From Lachnospiraceae bacterium UBA6403 (GTDB lineage: Bacteria; Bacillota; Clostridia; Lachnospirales; Lachnospiraceae): a stretch of 62,572 nt of DNA. The stretch is taken from positions 113,551 through 176,122 of the forward strand of contig DJPV01000068.1 in NCBI GenBank assembly GCA_002437435.1, read 5' to 3'. The notes beneath the pieces were generated by a model. That model searched no databases, was not told the DNA's origin, and worked only from the letters and a program-made list of their open reading frames with translations. Below, piece by piece: positions 26,646-36,136 of this stretch. Numbering within the stretch: the stretch's first letter is position 1; each line of letters begins with the position of its first letter. The translations under genes and the position numbers were made by a program.

Positions 26646-28028
26646 ATGAATAAGAAGAAATATGTAAACCGAAATTATCTTACAACAACGAGGATTATAG
26701 CGCTGGGCTTTCTGATCACAGTAATTGTAGGAACAATATTGTTGTCATTACCGATTGCATCTGTAACCGGAACATGGACGGATCTTCTGACGGCTGGTTT
26801 TACATCGACGACATCGGTATGTGTGACAGGACTGGTAGTCGTTGATACATTTTCCTATTGGAGTTTGTTTGGTAAATGTGTGATTTTGATTTTAATTCAG
26901 ATTGGTGGACTTGGTATTGTCTCAATCATCACATTGTTTATGTTGTTATTAAGAATGAAGATAACTTTGAAAAGTACGATGCTGTTACAGGATGCATTTA
27001 ATCTGAACAGCAAACAGGGGCTTTTGAAGTTTACGATAAAGGTAATAAAGGGGACTTTTCTGATCGAAGGAATCGGAGCTTTTATTTACGGTTTTTATTT
27101 TTGTAGAGAATATGGTTTTTTAAAAGGAATCTGGTTTTCGATATTTCATGCGATTTCTGCATTTTGTAATGCAGGCATTGATATAATGGGTGCAGACAGC
27201 CTGATATCTTATCATTCCAACCTTCTGATGATGCTTAATACTTCATTATTGATCATCATGGGTGGAATCGGTTTTATTGTATGGTGGGATATGGTTGAAG
27301 CGTTTCGGAGAATCCGTACAAAGAAATGCAGCATTCGGTCTGCATGGAATGGAGTTCATTTACAGACAAAGATAGCTGTCTTTATGACATTACTGTTACT
27401 GTTCGGTGGTACTTTTATTATCTATTTATTTGAACGATCGAATCCGGCTACGCTTGGCAGATTATCCGAAAAAGATCGCGTATTAAATGCTTTCTTTCAG
27501 TCGGTAACACTTCGTACGGCAGGATTTGCTGCTGTACCGCAGGCGGCACTTCGACCTGTAACGGCTTTCTTTGGTGTGCTGCTCATGATGATCGGTGGTT
27601 CACCGGTTGGAACGGCTGGCGGAATGAAGACGGTAACGATCGCGGTTATTTTCTTTACTTTTGCAGCCATGATCAGGAACCATGAGGATACGGAGGTCTT
27701 TAAAAGAAGCATTCCTGTATCCGTTGTAAAAAAAGCAGTAGCGATCGTATTCTTAAGCATGAGTACGATATTTATTATGACGATATTATTGCTGGCTACG
27801 AATGGTGTAAATCTGCTGGATGCCCTGTATGAGGTGGCGAGTGCTGTATGCACAGTAGGTTTATCCAGAAATCTGACACCTGTTTTGAATACGGCAGGCA
27901 AGATCATCATTATGCTCTGTATGTATATCGGACGAGTTGGACCGATATCAATGGTAGTAGCATTTAATACACAGAATGGAAAACATCGACTTCTACATTA
28001 TCCGGAAGAAGATGTGATCGTTGGATAG
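26646..28028 (+). CDS. Trk/Ktr potassium transporter, membrane subunit
   Basis: About 460 residues, polytopic, of the TrkH/KtrB superfamily. It shows the repeated pore-loop pattern: FTSTTSVCVTGL in the first repeat, SAFCNAGIDIMG in the second, TLRTAGFAAVP in the third and SAVCTVGLSRN in the fourth, with the selectivity-filter glycine in each. The length suits KtrB-type subunits. The frame is open upstream to 26583, but ATG 26646 begins the natural basic N-terminus (MNKKKYVNRN) and has GGAAG nearby. Its regulatory RCK partner follows nine bases later, so it is a two-gene K+ uptake system. Confidence 0.94.
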   Translation: MNKKKYVNRNYLTTTRIIALGFLITVIVGTILLSLPIASVTGTWTDLLTAGFTSTTSVCVTGLVVVDTFSYWSLFGKCVILILIQIGGLGIVSIITLFMLLLRMKITLKSTMLLQDAFNLNSKQGLLKFTIKVIKGTFLIEGIGAFIYGFYFCREYGFLKGIWFSIFHAISAFCNAGIDIMGADSLISYHSNLLMMLNTSLLIIMGGIGFIVWWDMVEAFRRIRTKKCSIRSAWNGVHLQTKIAVFMTLLLLFGGTFIIYLFERSNPATLGRLSEKDRVLNAFFQSVTLRTAGFAAVPQAALRPVTAFFGVLLMMIGGSPVGTAGGMKTVTIAVIFFTFAAMIRNHEDTEVFKRSIPVSVVKKAVAIVFLSMSTIFIMTILLLATNGVNLLDALYEVASAVCTVGLSRNLTPVLNTAGKIIIMLCMYIGRVGPISMVVAFNTQNGKHRLLHYPEEDVIVG

Positions 28029-28037
28029 GAGTAGAAT

Positions 28038-28685
28038 ATGAAGAAATCATTTGCAGTAGTAGGGCTTGGACGATTTGGAACGAATGTTGCCCTTACTTTG
28101 ATGGAATCCGGTGCGCAGGTTCTGGCGATCGACAGCAACCCTGAATGTGTGAAACGAATCTCATCCCAGGTTACCTGTGCGGTGACGATCAATGTATGTG
28201 AAACAGAGAGCCTGAAAGAAGCAGGACTTGAAAATATGGATGGTGTTGTGGTGGCAATGGGTAATAATCTGGAAGCCAGTGCAATGACGATCATAACAGC
28301 AAAGGAACTGGGAGTACCTTATATTCTCGCAAAATCAAACAGTGATGAAGCTGCAAAGATCCTGTCCAAAATTGGGGCAGATAAAGTTATATATCCGGAA
28401 AAGGATGCAGGAATCAGTGTTGCCAGAAAACTTTTATGCAGTAACTTTTTAGAGTTCTTTGAAATTTCGGATAACATAAATGTGGCGGAAATCTCAGTTC
28501 GACCGGAATGGGTAGGAAAAACATTGAAAGAACTTGATTTCAGAAGAAGTTATAATATGAATATCATACTGGTGAAGGAGAATGGACGTTCAATCGACCA
28601 TATCACACCGGATCTGCAGTTGAAAGAAAGTTATAAGCTTTTGGTGACGATATCAGATGAAGGCTTAAAGAGGATGATGCAATGA
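28038..28685 (+). CDS. ktrA: Potassium uptake regulatory subunit (KtrA/TrkA, RCK domain)
   Basis: A 215-residue cytoplasmic protein with an N-terminal Rossmann RCK domain (FAVVGLGRFGTNVA, acidic residue at the end of strand 2 in LAIDSN) and a C-terminal RCK_C domain (about 135-215). A single RCK_N/RCK_C unit is KtrA-like, unlike the doubled E. coli TrkA. It gates the membrane subunit in response to bound nucleotide. Its stop overlaps the next ATG by four bases (ATGA). Confidence 0.94.
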   Translation: MKKSFAVVGLGRFGTNVALTLMESGAQVLAIDSNPECVKRISSQVTCAVTINVCETESLKEAGLENMDGVVVAMGNNLEASAMTIITAKELGVPYILAKSNSDEAAKILSKIGADKVIYPEKDAGISVARKLLCSNFLEFFEISDNINVAEISVRPEWVGKTLKELDFRRSYNMNIILVKENGRSIDHITPDLQLKESYKLLVTISDEGLKRMMQ

Positions 28686-29932
28686 AGAAAATATTAGTGG
28701 CCGGCGGTGGTGCGGCTGGCATGATGGCGGCGATCACAGCGGCAGAAAATGGCTGCAAAGTTGTATTATTTGAAAAAAACGACCGTTTGGGAAAGAAACT
28801 GTTTATTACAGGTAAGGGAAGATGCAATCTGACAAATGCAGGGGATGCAGATCGTTTTTTTCAGTCAGTGACAACAAACAGCAAATTCATGTACAGCCCA
28901 TTTTATACATTCGATAATCAGATGACGATTGATTTCTTTGAGAAACTCGGACTAAAGACAAAGGTAGAACGTGGAGATCGTGTATTCCCGGTCAGTGATC
29001 ATTCATCAGATGTGATCGGGGTATTAAAAACGAAATTAAAACGGAATCCGGCAATCACAGTAGAGCTTCAGACGGAAGTACAGAAGCCTATCATCGAAGA
29101 TCAGGTTGTAAAGGGAGTACAGATCAAAAATGCACACGGAAAAAAAGATGTGTATGGAGATGCAGTCATCATAACTACCGGAGGAATATCATATCCGCTT
29201 ACCGGTTCGACCGGAGATGGCTATCGTTTCGCAGAGAGTTCCGGTCATACGATCAAAGAACCCTTACCATCACTTGTTCCATTTGAATTAAAAGATGAAT
29301 TTTGTAGGGATCTTATGGGATTGTCGTTAAAAAATGTAGAGCTTGTGATAAAATGCGGTAAGAAGTGCCTGTTTGAAGAACAGGGAGAGTTGTTATTTAC
29401 ACATTTTGGTATCAGCGGTCCTCTGGTAATAAAGGCATCTGCATATCTTCATAAATATCTGGAGAGGGAGATCAGTCTGTATATTGATCTGAAGCCAGCA
29501 ATGACGGAAGAAATGCTGGATGATCGTATCCTTCGGGATTTTGCAAAATATACGAATAAAGATTTTCATAATTCCCTTGGTGATCTTCTTCCTGTCAAAT
29601 TGATCGATGTAATAGTGAAGCGTTCAGGAATTGATCCGTACAAAAAAGTGAATTCGATCACAAAGGAAGAACGGAAGAACTTAGTTACTGTACTTAAACA
29701 TTTTACACTTTCATTTCAAGGGCTTCGCGGTTTTGATGAGGCAATCATCACAAAAGGCGGTGTCAATGTAAAAGAGGTTGATCCATCAACCATGCAGTCG
29801 AAACTTGCAGATCACCTGTATTTTGCAGGCGAGGTTCTGGATGTAGATGCACTGACAGGTGGATTTAATCTGCAGATTGCATGGTCAACCGGATATCTTG
29901 CCGGACTGGCTTGTTCAGAAGAAAATAAATAA
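28682..29932 (+). CDS. HI0933/BaiN-family flavoprotein
   Basis: A 416-residue FAD-dependent oxidoreductase family protein. The N-terminus has the dinucleotide motif VAGGGAAGMMAA and then GKGRCNLTNAG, a signature of the HI0933-like group. Near the C-terminus FAGEVLDVDALTGGFNLQ, WSTG and AGLA form the closing FAD contact. Members are very widespread; a few are linked to bile-acid or steroid reduction (BaiN), but most are of unknown role. It overlaps ktrA by four bases and is followed by cmk in the same transcript. Confidence 0.9.
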   Translation: MKKILVAGGGAAGMMAAITAAENGCKVVLFEKNDRLGKKLFITGKGRCNLTNAGDADRFFQSVTTNSKFMYSPFYTFDNQMTIDFFEKLGLKTKVERGDRVFPVSDHSSDVIGVLKTKLKRNPAITVELQTEVQKPIIEDQVVKGVQIKNAHGKKDVYGDAVIITTGGISYPLTGSTGDGYRFAESSGHTIKEPLPSLVPFELKDEFCRDLMGLSLKNVELVIKCGKKCLFEEQGELLFTHFGISGPLVIKASAYLHKYLEREISLYIDLKPAMTEEMLDDRILRDFAKYTNKDFHNSLGDLLPVKLIDVIVKRSGIDPYKKVNSITKEERKNLVTVLKHFTLSFQGLRGFDEAIITKGGVNVKEVDPSTMQSKLADHLYFAGEVLDVDALTGGFNLQIAWSTGYLAGLACSEENK

Positions 29933-29958
29933 AGTAAATGGAGAAAAGGAGAGAAAAA

Positions 29959-30612
29959 ATGAATATAGCAATTGACGGACCTGCAGGAGCAGGAAAAAGT
30001 ACAATCGCAAAATTAGTAGCAGGAAAACTTGGATATATCTATGTAGATACCGGAGCAATGTATCGTGCAGTTGCACTTGCATTATTAAATGCAAAGACAG
30101 ATGTAACGGATGTAGATGCAGTTGCAAAAGAGATCGCAGGGATCGAGATTACGATCTGTTATGAAGATCATGCACAGCAGGTGTATCTGAACGGGGAGAA
30201 TGTAACCGGAAGTCTCAGAAAAGAAGAAGTAGGAAATATGGCATCCAAGTCATCAGCAATTCCGTGTGTAAGAGAAAAACTGTTAGACCTTCAGAGAAAG
30301 CTTGCAAGAGAAAATAATGTTGTTATGGATGGCCGTGATATCGGTACTAATATTCTGCCAAATGCAGAAGTAAAGATCTATCTGACAGCTTCTTCTGCAG
30401 TTCGTGCGAAGAGAAGATATGATGAACTGACAGCAAAGGGTGAAACACCGGATATCAGTAAGATCGAAGCAGATATTATTACAAGAGACAAACAGGATAT
30501 GGAACGGCCAATCGCACCGTTAAAGCAGGCAGAAGATGCTGTATATCTTGACAGTTCTGATCTGAGTATTGATGAGGTCGTAACAAAGATTATCAGTATT
30601 GCAGAAAAATAA
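29959..30612 (+). CDS. cmk: Cytidylate kinase
   Basis: A 217-residue enzyme that phosphorylates CMP/dCMP. It has the P-loop GPAGAGKST, the CMP-binding segment YVDTGAMYRAVA and the arginine-rich segment DGRDIGTNILP, typical of Cmk. The frame is open slightly upstream, but ATG 29959 is placed six bases after AAGGAGAG and gives the expected N-terminus MNIAIDGPAG. The order cmk-ispH(-S1) is a common clostridial arrangement. Confidence 0.97.
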   Translation: MNIAIDGPAGAGKSTIAKLVAGKLGYIYVDTGAMYRAVALALLNAKTDVTDVDAVAKEIAGIEITICYEDHAQQVYLNGENVTGSLRKEEVGNMASKSSAIPCVREKLLDLQRKLARENNVVMDGRDIGTNILPNAEVKIYLTASSAVRAKRRYDELTAKGETPDISKIEADIITRDKQDMERPIAPLKQAEDAVYLDSSDLSIDEVVTKIISIAEK

Positions 30613-30632
30613 AACCGGAGCATAGAGAGAAT

Positions 30633-32585
30633 ATGGAAATAATACTAGCGAAGTCAGCGGGATTCTGTTTTGGAGTGCAGCGTGCAGTAGATACAGCTTA
30701 TAAAGAAGCAGGGAAAGAACATGTGTATACCTATGGCCCGATCATTCATAATGAAGAAGTGATCGAAGATCTGCGAAAAAAAGGAATTTCCGTTATCAAT
30801 GATCTTGCCGGACTTGATCAGCTGGACGATGGAACCGTTATCATCCGCTCACATGGAGTACCAAAAGATGTTATGGATCGGCTGGAAACCAGACATATCA
30901 ATGTGGTAGATGCTACCTGCCCATTTGTGAAAAAAATCCACACGATAGTACAGGATGAGAGCAAAAAAGGAAACCGTATTATTATTGTAGGGAACAAAGA
31001 TCATCCGGAAGTTGAGGGGATAATTGGCTGGTGTGAGACTGAAACATATACGGTACAGAGTGTTTCAGAAGCGGAAAATTTAGTGAAAAACATAGAAAAT
31101 GAGCCGGATTTTGAGCAAATTAACTTTAGTTTAGTATCACAGACAACCTTTAATAAGAATAAATTTAAAGATATTGTTGATATTATTCGAAAAAAATTGT
31201 ATAATGTGTTTGTTCATGAGACAATCTGTAATGCAACGGCAGTTCGACAGACAGAAGCGAGGAATATTGCAAAGACTGTAGATGCCATGATCGTTATAGG
31301 TGGTCGAAACAGTTCTAATACTCAGAAGCTATATGATATTAGTAAACAAGAATGTGAGAATACTTACTATATACAGACACTCGTTGATTTGGATTTGACT
31401 ACTTTTGAATCCGTTAGTAGGGTAGGTATTACTGCGGGGGCATCTACCCCAAATTATATTATTAAGGAGGTTCATAGTAGCATGGCAGAGTTAAGTTTTG
31501 AACAGATGTTAGAAAATGATGAAAGCAAGGCGTCAATCAGACAGGGAGAGATTATCGACGGAACAATTATCGGTGTTAAGCCGGATGAGATCGTAGTTGA
31601 TATCAAGTATAAGTCAGACGGTATTATTACCAGAAATGAATATACAAATACTCCAAACGCTGATTTAACAGAATTGGTAAAAGTTGGGGATCCAATTACT
31701 GTTAAGGTAATCAAGACAAATGATGGCGAAGGACAGGTTGCACTTTCATATAAGAGAGTTGCAGCAGAAAAAGTAAATGAGAAATTAGAAGAAGCATTTA
31801 ACAATGGCGATATCCTTACAGGTAAGGTTGTACAAGTTGTAAATGGCGGATTAAATGTTCTTTACGAGGAGACAAGAATCTTCATTCCAGCAAGTCTTGT
31901 ATCTGATGTATATGAAAAGAATCTTGATAAATACTTAGATCAGGATATTGAATTCCAGCTTACAGAGTTCAATCCTAAGAAGAGAAGAATCATTGGTAAC
32001 AGAAAGAAACTGATCGTTGAAAGAAAAGCTGCAGCTGCGAAAGAATTATTTGAAAAGATTGAAGTTGGCATGACAGTAGAAGGTACTGTAAAGAATGTAA
32101 CTGATTTCGGTGCATTCATTGACCTCGGTGGTGCTGACGGACTTCTTCATATTTCAGAGATGTCATGGGGAAGAGTAGAAAGCCCTAAGAAGATGTTTAA
32201 GGTTGGTGATACTGTTAAGGCATTCATCAAGGACATCAATGGTGACAAGATCGCATTAAGCTTAAAGTTTGATGAAACAAATCCATGGTTACATGCAGAA
32301 GAGAAATATGCAGTTGGAACAGTTGTAAAAGGTAAGATTGCACGTATGACTGACTTTGGTGCATTTGTTGAATTAGAGCCAGGTGTTGATGCATTACTTC
32401 ATGTTTCACAGATTTCATATGATCATGTTGCAAAGCCAGAAGATGTATATAAGATTGGTGACGAGATTGAAGCTAAAGTTGTTGACTTCAAGCCGGAAGA
32501 GAAGAAGATCAGCCTGAGTGTAAAGGCATTACTTCCAGTTCCGGAAGAGACAGAGGAAACTGCTGAAACTTCGGTAGAAGAGTAA
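30633..32585 (+). CDS. ispH: IspH-ribosomal S1 fusion protein
   Basis: A 650-residue fusion. Residues 1-283 are IspH (HMBPP reductase, last step of the MEP isoprenoid pathway): the three Fe-S cysteines appear in SAGFCFGVQRA, VVDATCPFV and HETICNATAVRQ, with the substrate histidines in GPIIHN and RSHGV, and the usual end TAGASTPNYIIKEV. Residues 284-650 hold four S1 RNA-binding domains beginning near 305, 390, 474 and 559. Such fusions are well known in Clostridia. At the joint, AAGGAGG (31464-31470) lies 11 bases before an in-frame ATG (31482), so a free S1 protein of 367 residues may also be made. Confidence 0.96.
   Translation: MEIILAKSAGFCFGVQRAVDTAYKEAGKEHVYTYGPIIHNEEVIEDLRKKGISVINDLAGLDQLDDGTVIIRSHGVPKDVMDRLETRHINVVDATCPFVKKIHTIVQDESKKGNRIIIVGNKDHPEVEGIIGWCETETYTVQSVSEAENLVKNIENEPDFEQINFSLVSQTTFNKNKFKDIVDIIRKKLYNVFVHETICNATAVRQTEARNIAKTVDAMIVIGGRNSSNTQKLYDISKQECENTYYIQTLVDLDLTTFESVSRVGITAGASTPNYIIKEVHSSMAELSFEQMLENDESKASIRQGEIIDGTIIGVKPDEIVVDIKYKSDGIITRNEYTNTPNADLTELVKVGDPITVKVIKTNDGEGQVALSYKRVAAEKVNEKLEEAFNNGDILTGKVVQVVNGGLNVLYEETRIFIPASLVSDVYEKNLDKYLDQDIEFQLTEFNPKKRRIIGNRKKLIVERKAAAAKELFEKIEVGMTVEGTVKNVTDFGAFIDLGGADGLLHISEMSWGRVESPKKMFKVGDTVKAFIKDINGDKIALSLKFDETNPWLHAEEKYAVGTVVKGKIARMTDFGAFVELEPGVDALLHVSQISYDHVAKPEDVYKIGDEIEAKVVDFKPEEKKISLSVKALLPVPEETEETAETSVEE
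31464..31484 (+). promoter_or_regulatory. Internal ribosome-binding site at the IspH/S1 junction
   Basis: A full consensus AAGGAGG lies at 31464-31470 and an in-frame ATG at 31482, codon 284. The encoded product would start MAELSFEQML, a typical S1-protein start. The site falls exactly where IspH ends and S1 begins, so it is probably either a working internal start or the relic of the pre-fusion S1 gene. Confidence 0.65.
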
Positions 32586-32610
32586 TCAAAAGGATATATC
32601 AAAATGTAAA

Positions 32611-32643
32611 AATACCCACTGTTGAATATCATCAGTGGGTATT
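32611..32643. terminator. Bidirectional terminator between ispH-S1 and the YprB-like gene
   Basis: AATACCCACT (32611-32620) pairs perfectly with AGTGGGTATT (32634-32643). T-runs flank it on both strands (ATTTTAC on +, TTTTTACATTTT on -), so it can serve both convergent genes. Confidence 0.88.
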
Positions 32644-32705
32644 TTACTGTTTTATGTACTTGGCATTTTGTTCTGTATTCCTGCTTTTGCGGGCGTCCCC
32701 AGGAT

Positions 32706-33770
32706 TTATTTGATCTGCTTCAAGATATTGAGAAGATATTCTTTTAGCTGGAGTCTGTTATTGATAAAATCATCATCCAGTTCAATATATCCATCCTTAT
32801 CAGTATGTTTATATTTGAATATATGTGGCTGCTTGAATTTGTTCTGCCGGATGAACACGCCTGCTTTTAAGGTGTATGCAGTTTCCGGACGAGCTTTTTC
32901 TTTATAAGCACTTTCTACATAACAGGCAACATCCTTATGTATGGCAGTCTGCTCTAATGGCAGATAAAAATAATTTTTATAATCCTTATAAAAATATTTC
33001 AGAGTATCACGGATGACTGGGATTTCAATCAGTACTGTTTTGTCTTTACCTGAAATATGTATATCATTATAGATGGTATCAAATGGAATTGCAAGCATTC
33101 CAGTCTGTACGCGAATCATAAAATGTGTATCAGTACAGGAGGTTTCCGATATCTCAAATTCACCATCAAAGAATGAAGTAAGGGTAAGGACACCTGATAC
33201 AAAAAAAAGACCATAGATATCATCTTTGTTATGAGACAGGAGCATATCAAGCAAGTGTGTATCTTTTGTATTTAAGTAGTCATAATAGGCATCGATCAGA
33301 AGACCACCGGAGTGAAATTCATCTCGTTCCATTCCCATGGCTGATTCCAGCGCAGATTGTTTCATGGAATCCATTTGAAGTGATTTTTTGTACTTTCTTA
33401 TTTTTCGATAGACATCAATACTTGTTATGGAATCAAAAGATATTTCCTGTCGAAACTGTCTGCATTTTTCTTTTATATACGGAAGATCAAAAGTATCGCC
33501 ATTATATGTAACCAGATATTTATAATGGAATAATACCTCGCGGAAAGCAGCAAGAATCTTTGGCTCGGAACAGCCATCGTCATTGAATAACAAGGTGATG
33601 CGGAACTGTTCATTATTTATAATCGTTCCATATCCGATTAGATAAAGATCTGACCGCGCAGCGCTTAATCCGGTTGTCTCGATATCAAAGAACAGATATT
33701 GATCCGGCTTTTCTTTCATCCAGCTTAGTTTAATCGAAGAAAGCGGCATTGCATAATCATATTGAATCAT
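32706..33770 (-). CDS. YprB-like RNase H-fold (DEDD) exonuclease
   Basis: A 354-residue protein with a DEDD-type 3'-5' exonuclease-like core: motif I FFDIETTGL, motif II VTYNGDTFDLPYI and motif III HNKDDIYGL. It matches the YprB/RNase_H_2 family of Firmicutes, whose biological role is not settled. The ATG at 33770 is chosen because GAGG lies nine bases upstream; a TTG five codons earlier (33785) would place that GAGG inside the gene. It is a lone minus-strand gene, divergent from ruvA. Confidence 0.85.
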   Translation of the reverse strand: MIQYDYAMPLSSIKLSWMKEKPDQYLFFDIETTGLSAARSDLYLIGYGTIINNEQFRITLLFNDDGCSEPKILAAFREVLFHYKYLVTYNGDTFDLPYIKEKCRQFRQEISFDSITSIDVYRKIRKYKKSLQMDSMKQSALESAMGMERDEFHSGGLLIDAYYDYLNTKDTHLLDMLLSHNKDDIYGLFFVSGVLTLTSFFDGEFEISETSCTDTHFMIRVQTGMLAIPFDTIYNDIHISGKDKTVLIEIPVIRDTLKYFYKDYKNYFYLPLEQTAIHKDVACYVESAYKEKARPETAYTLKAGVFIRQNKFKQPHIFKYKHTDKDGYIELDDDFINNRLQLKEYLLNILKQIK

Positions 33771-33995
33771 AGTATAGAACCTCAAATATAAAATATTGTA
33801 ATAACTTAGAATGGAATCTAATCAAATTTATAATGTGTAACGTAAAATGCATCGAATTGTAAAGCGCATCTCCATGTGCGAATATAAATCGGATAATCTC
33901 ATAATATGCCCACAGGTTCAAAAAATCAATCAGATATTTCCATAATGAAAAAACTGTGTTATACTTGGCATAGTAAAATTTGGAGAAATATTATT

Positions 33996-34598
33996 ATGAT
34001 AGCATATATTTCAGGAGCGCTTGTCAGTACAGGAGAGAATTATATAGTAATCGATAACCACGGAATGGGGTATCGGATCTTTGTATCTGGTAAATTCCTT
34101 GAGCATATTCCAACATATGGAACACAGATCAAAGTATATACACACATGTATATACGAGAAGATGAGTTAACATTATATGGTTTTCTTTCAGAAGAAGAAT
34201 TATCTGTATTTCGTATATTGATCGGTATCAGTGGGGTAGGTCCGAAGGTTGCTATGGCAATTCTTACAGCTCTTACGATCCGGGAGCTTCAACTTGCGGT
34301 GATATCAGAGGATACCAAGACGATATCAAAGGCAAATGGTGTAGGTGCTAAAGGCGCATCAAGGATCATACTGGAATTAAAAGATAAGTTGAAGATGAAA
34401 GACATGATGGATGCAGCCTATGAGCAGTCGTTCGTGCAGGACACACAAGATATAAATGTAGCAAGAGATGCGATTCTTGCACTTGTAAATCTTGGCTATT
34501 CGAATTCGGAAGCAGCACTTGCCGTAAAAAAGATCGGTGACACCAGTCAGATGGATACGGAAGCAATATTAAAGGCAGCATTAAAGAAATTAATATAA
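33996..34598 (+). CDS. ruvA: Holliday junction branch-migration protein RuvA
   Basis: A 200-residue protein, the standard RuvA length. The N-terminal OB domain begins [11 protein letters not shown], the two helix-hairpin-helix DNA-contact motifs are [11 protein letters not shown] and [11 protein letters not shown], and the C-terminal domain III (about 155-200) contacts RuvB. The frame is open back to 33906, but ATG 33996, six bases after GGAGA, gives the conserved N-terminus. ruvB follows after 13 bases; ruvC is absent, as usual in Firmicutes that use RecU. Confidence 0.96.
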   Translation: MIAYISGALVSTGENYIVIDNHGMGYRIFVSGKFLEHIPTYGTQIKVYTHMYIREDELTLYGFLSEEELSVFRILIGISGVGPKVAMAILTALTIRELQLAVISEDTKTISKANGVGAKGASRIILELKDKLKMKDMMDAAYEQSFVQDTQDINVARDAILALVNLGYSNSEAALAVKKIGDTSQMDTEAILKAALKKLI

Positions 34599-34611
34599 AA
34601 AACGGATACAG

Positions 34612-35619
34612 GTGGACATAGTGGGCAGAATTATTTCAACAGAAGCAGATATAGAAGAATTAAATAGCGAATATAGTCTGAGACCAAAGTATCTGAATGA
34701 ATATATTGGACAGAATAAAGTAAAAGAGAATCTTAAGATTTTTATAGAGGCGGCAAAAAGAAGAAATGAACCATTAGATCATTTGCTTTTATATGGCCCG
34801 CCGGGACTTGGCAAAACAACATTAGCGTCTATTGTTGCAAATGAGATGGGAGTCAATATCAAGATCACATCAGGACCGGCAATCGAAAAGCCGGGAGAAC
34901 TGGCAGCTATTTTAAATAATCTGTCAGAAAATGATATTTTATTTATTGATGAGATTCACAGATTAAACAGTCAGGTAGAGGAAGTCTTATATCCTGCAAT
35001 GGAGGATTTTGCGATCGATGTAGTGATCGGTAAAGGTGCAGGAGCAAGATCAATCCGTTTGGATCTTCCAAAATTTACATTGATCGGAGCAACTACAAGA
35101 GCCGGTATGCTGACAGCACCGCTTCGTGACCGCTTTGGCATGGTTGATCGACTGGAATTCTATTCGCCGGAGGAATTGAAACAGATTGTAATACGGTCTG
35201 GAGATGTACTTGGTGTAGAGACGGATGATGCAGGAGCCCTTGAAATTGCGAAACGATCCAGAGGAACACCAAGACTTGCCAATCGTCTGTTAAAGAGATG
35301 CAGGGATTTTGCACAGGTATGCCATAATGGCTGTATTGATTATGAGGTTGCAAAGATTGCACTGGATAAGCTTGAGGTCGATTCTATGGGACTCGACAAC
35401 ACGGATCGTAACATATTAATGACGATGATAGAGAAGTTCGGAGGAGGTCCGGTAGGACTTGATACGCTGGCTGCTGCCATTGGTGAAGATTCCGGTACGA
35501 TCGAAGATGTATATGAACCATATTTGATAAAAAATGGCTTTATCAACCGGACACCGAGAGGAAGGGTGGTAACCGAACGATGCTATAAGCATTTCGGACT
35601 GGATGCATTTATCGAGTAG
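34612..35619 (+). CDS. ruvB: Holliday junction branch-migration ATPase RuvB
   Basis: A 335-residue AAA+ motor: Walker [10 protein letters not shown], Walker B in LFIDEIHRL, sensor [10 protein letters not shown], arginine finger in PLRDRFG, and a C-terminal winged helix with [10 protein letters not shown] and [11 protein letters not shown]. It forms hexamers that drive Holliday-junction migration on RuvA. The start is a GTG: either 34612, or 34621 which places AGGTGG upstream; the difference is three residues. Confidence 0.97.
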   Translation: MDIVGRIISTEADIEELNSEYSLRPKYLNEYIGQNKVKENLKIFIEAAKRRNEPLDHLLLYGPPGLGKTTLASIVANEMGVNIKITSGPAIEKPGELAAILNNLSENDILFIDEIHRLNSQVEEVLYPAMEDFAIDVVIGKGAGARSIRLDLPKFTLIGATTRAGMLTAPLRDRFGMVDRLEFYSPEELKQIVIRSGDVLGVETDDAGALEIAKRSRGTPRLANRLLKRCRDFAQVCHNGCIDYEVAKIALDKLEVDSMGLDNTDRNILMTMIEKFGGGPVGLDTLAAAIGEDSGTIEDVYEPYLIKNGFINRTPRGRVVTERCYKHFGLDAFIE

Positions 35620-35734
35620 ATCAGCAGAATCGCAGAATCCGTGTAAGAGCTGAATAACAGAAAAATAATACCTGAATGATACAGGTAAAACAAATATAAA
35701 AGAAATAAAATGAACAATATAAAGGAGGAGAATC

Positions 35735-36136
35735 ATGTCACAGAAAAATGATATCCCGGTGGTTATTAATAATAAAGTATATACATTGAGCGGATTTGAA
35801 AGTGAAGAATATCTCCAGAATGTGGCGTCTTATATCAATAGCAAAATTCAGGAATGCCAGTCTTCTGAAAGTTACCGTCGTTTTAATGCAGAATATCAGA
35901 GTGTATTACTTGCACTTAATATTGCAGACGATTACTTCAAAGCAAAGCTTCAGGTAAATCAGATGCTGACAGAGGATGATGATAAGGACAAACAGATCTA
36001 TGACCTCAGACATGAAGTGATCGAGACTCAGATCAAATATGAATCTGCGCAGAAAATGGTTGATGAATATAAAGAAAAAGTCAATGATCTGCAGAGAGAA
36101 ATAATTAAGTTGGAAGCAGAAAATAATGTTAAATAG
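35735..36136 (+). CDS. zapA: Cell division protein ZapA
   Basis: A 133-residue protein with an N-terminal ZapA domain (VVINNKVYTLSGFESEEYL, then VASYINSKI) and a long C-terminal coiled coil. ZapA bundles FtsZ filaments at the division site. A very good AAAGGAGGAG lies upstream. The 3' end overlaps the U32 peptidase gene by 11 bases, the usual clostridial arrangement. Confidence 0.92.
   Translation: MSQKNDIPVVINNKVYTLSGFESEEYLQNVASYINSKIQECQSSESYRRFNAEYQSVLLALNIADDYFKAKLQVNQMLTEDDDKDKQIYDLRHEVIETQIKYESAQKMVDEYKEKVNDLQREIIKLEAENNVK

Noticed and set aside
33906..33995. Thirty-residue N-terminal extension of RuvA
   Set aside because: Not family-like; ATG 33996 gives the conserved MIAYISG start and normal 200-residue length.
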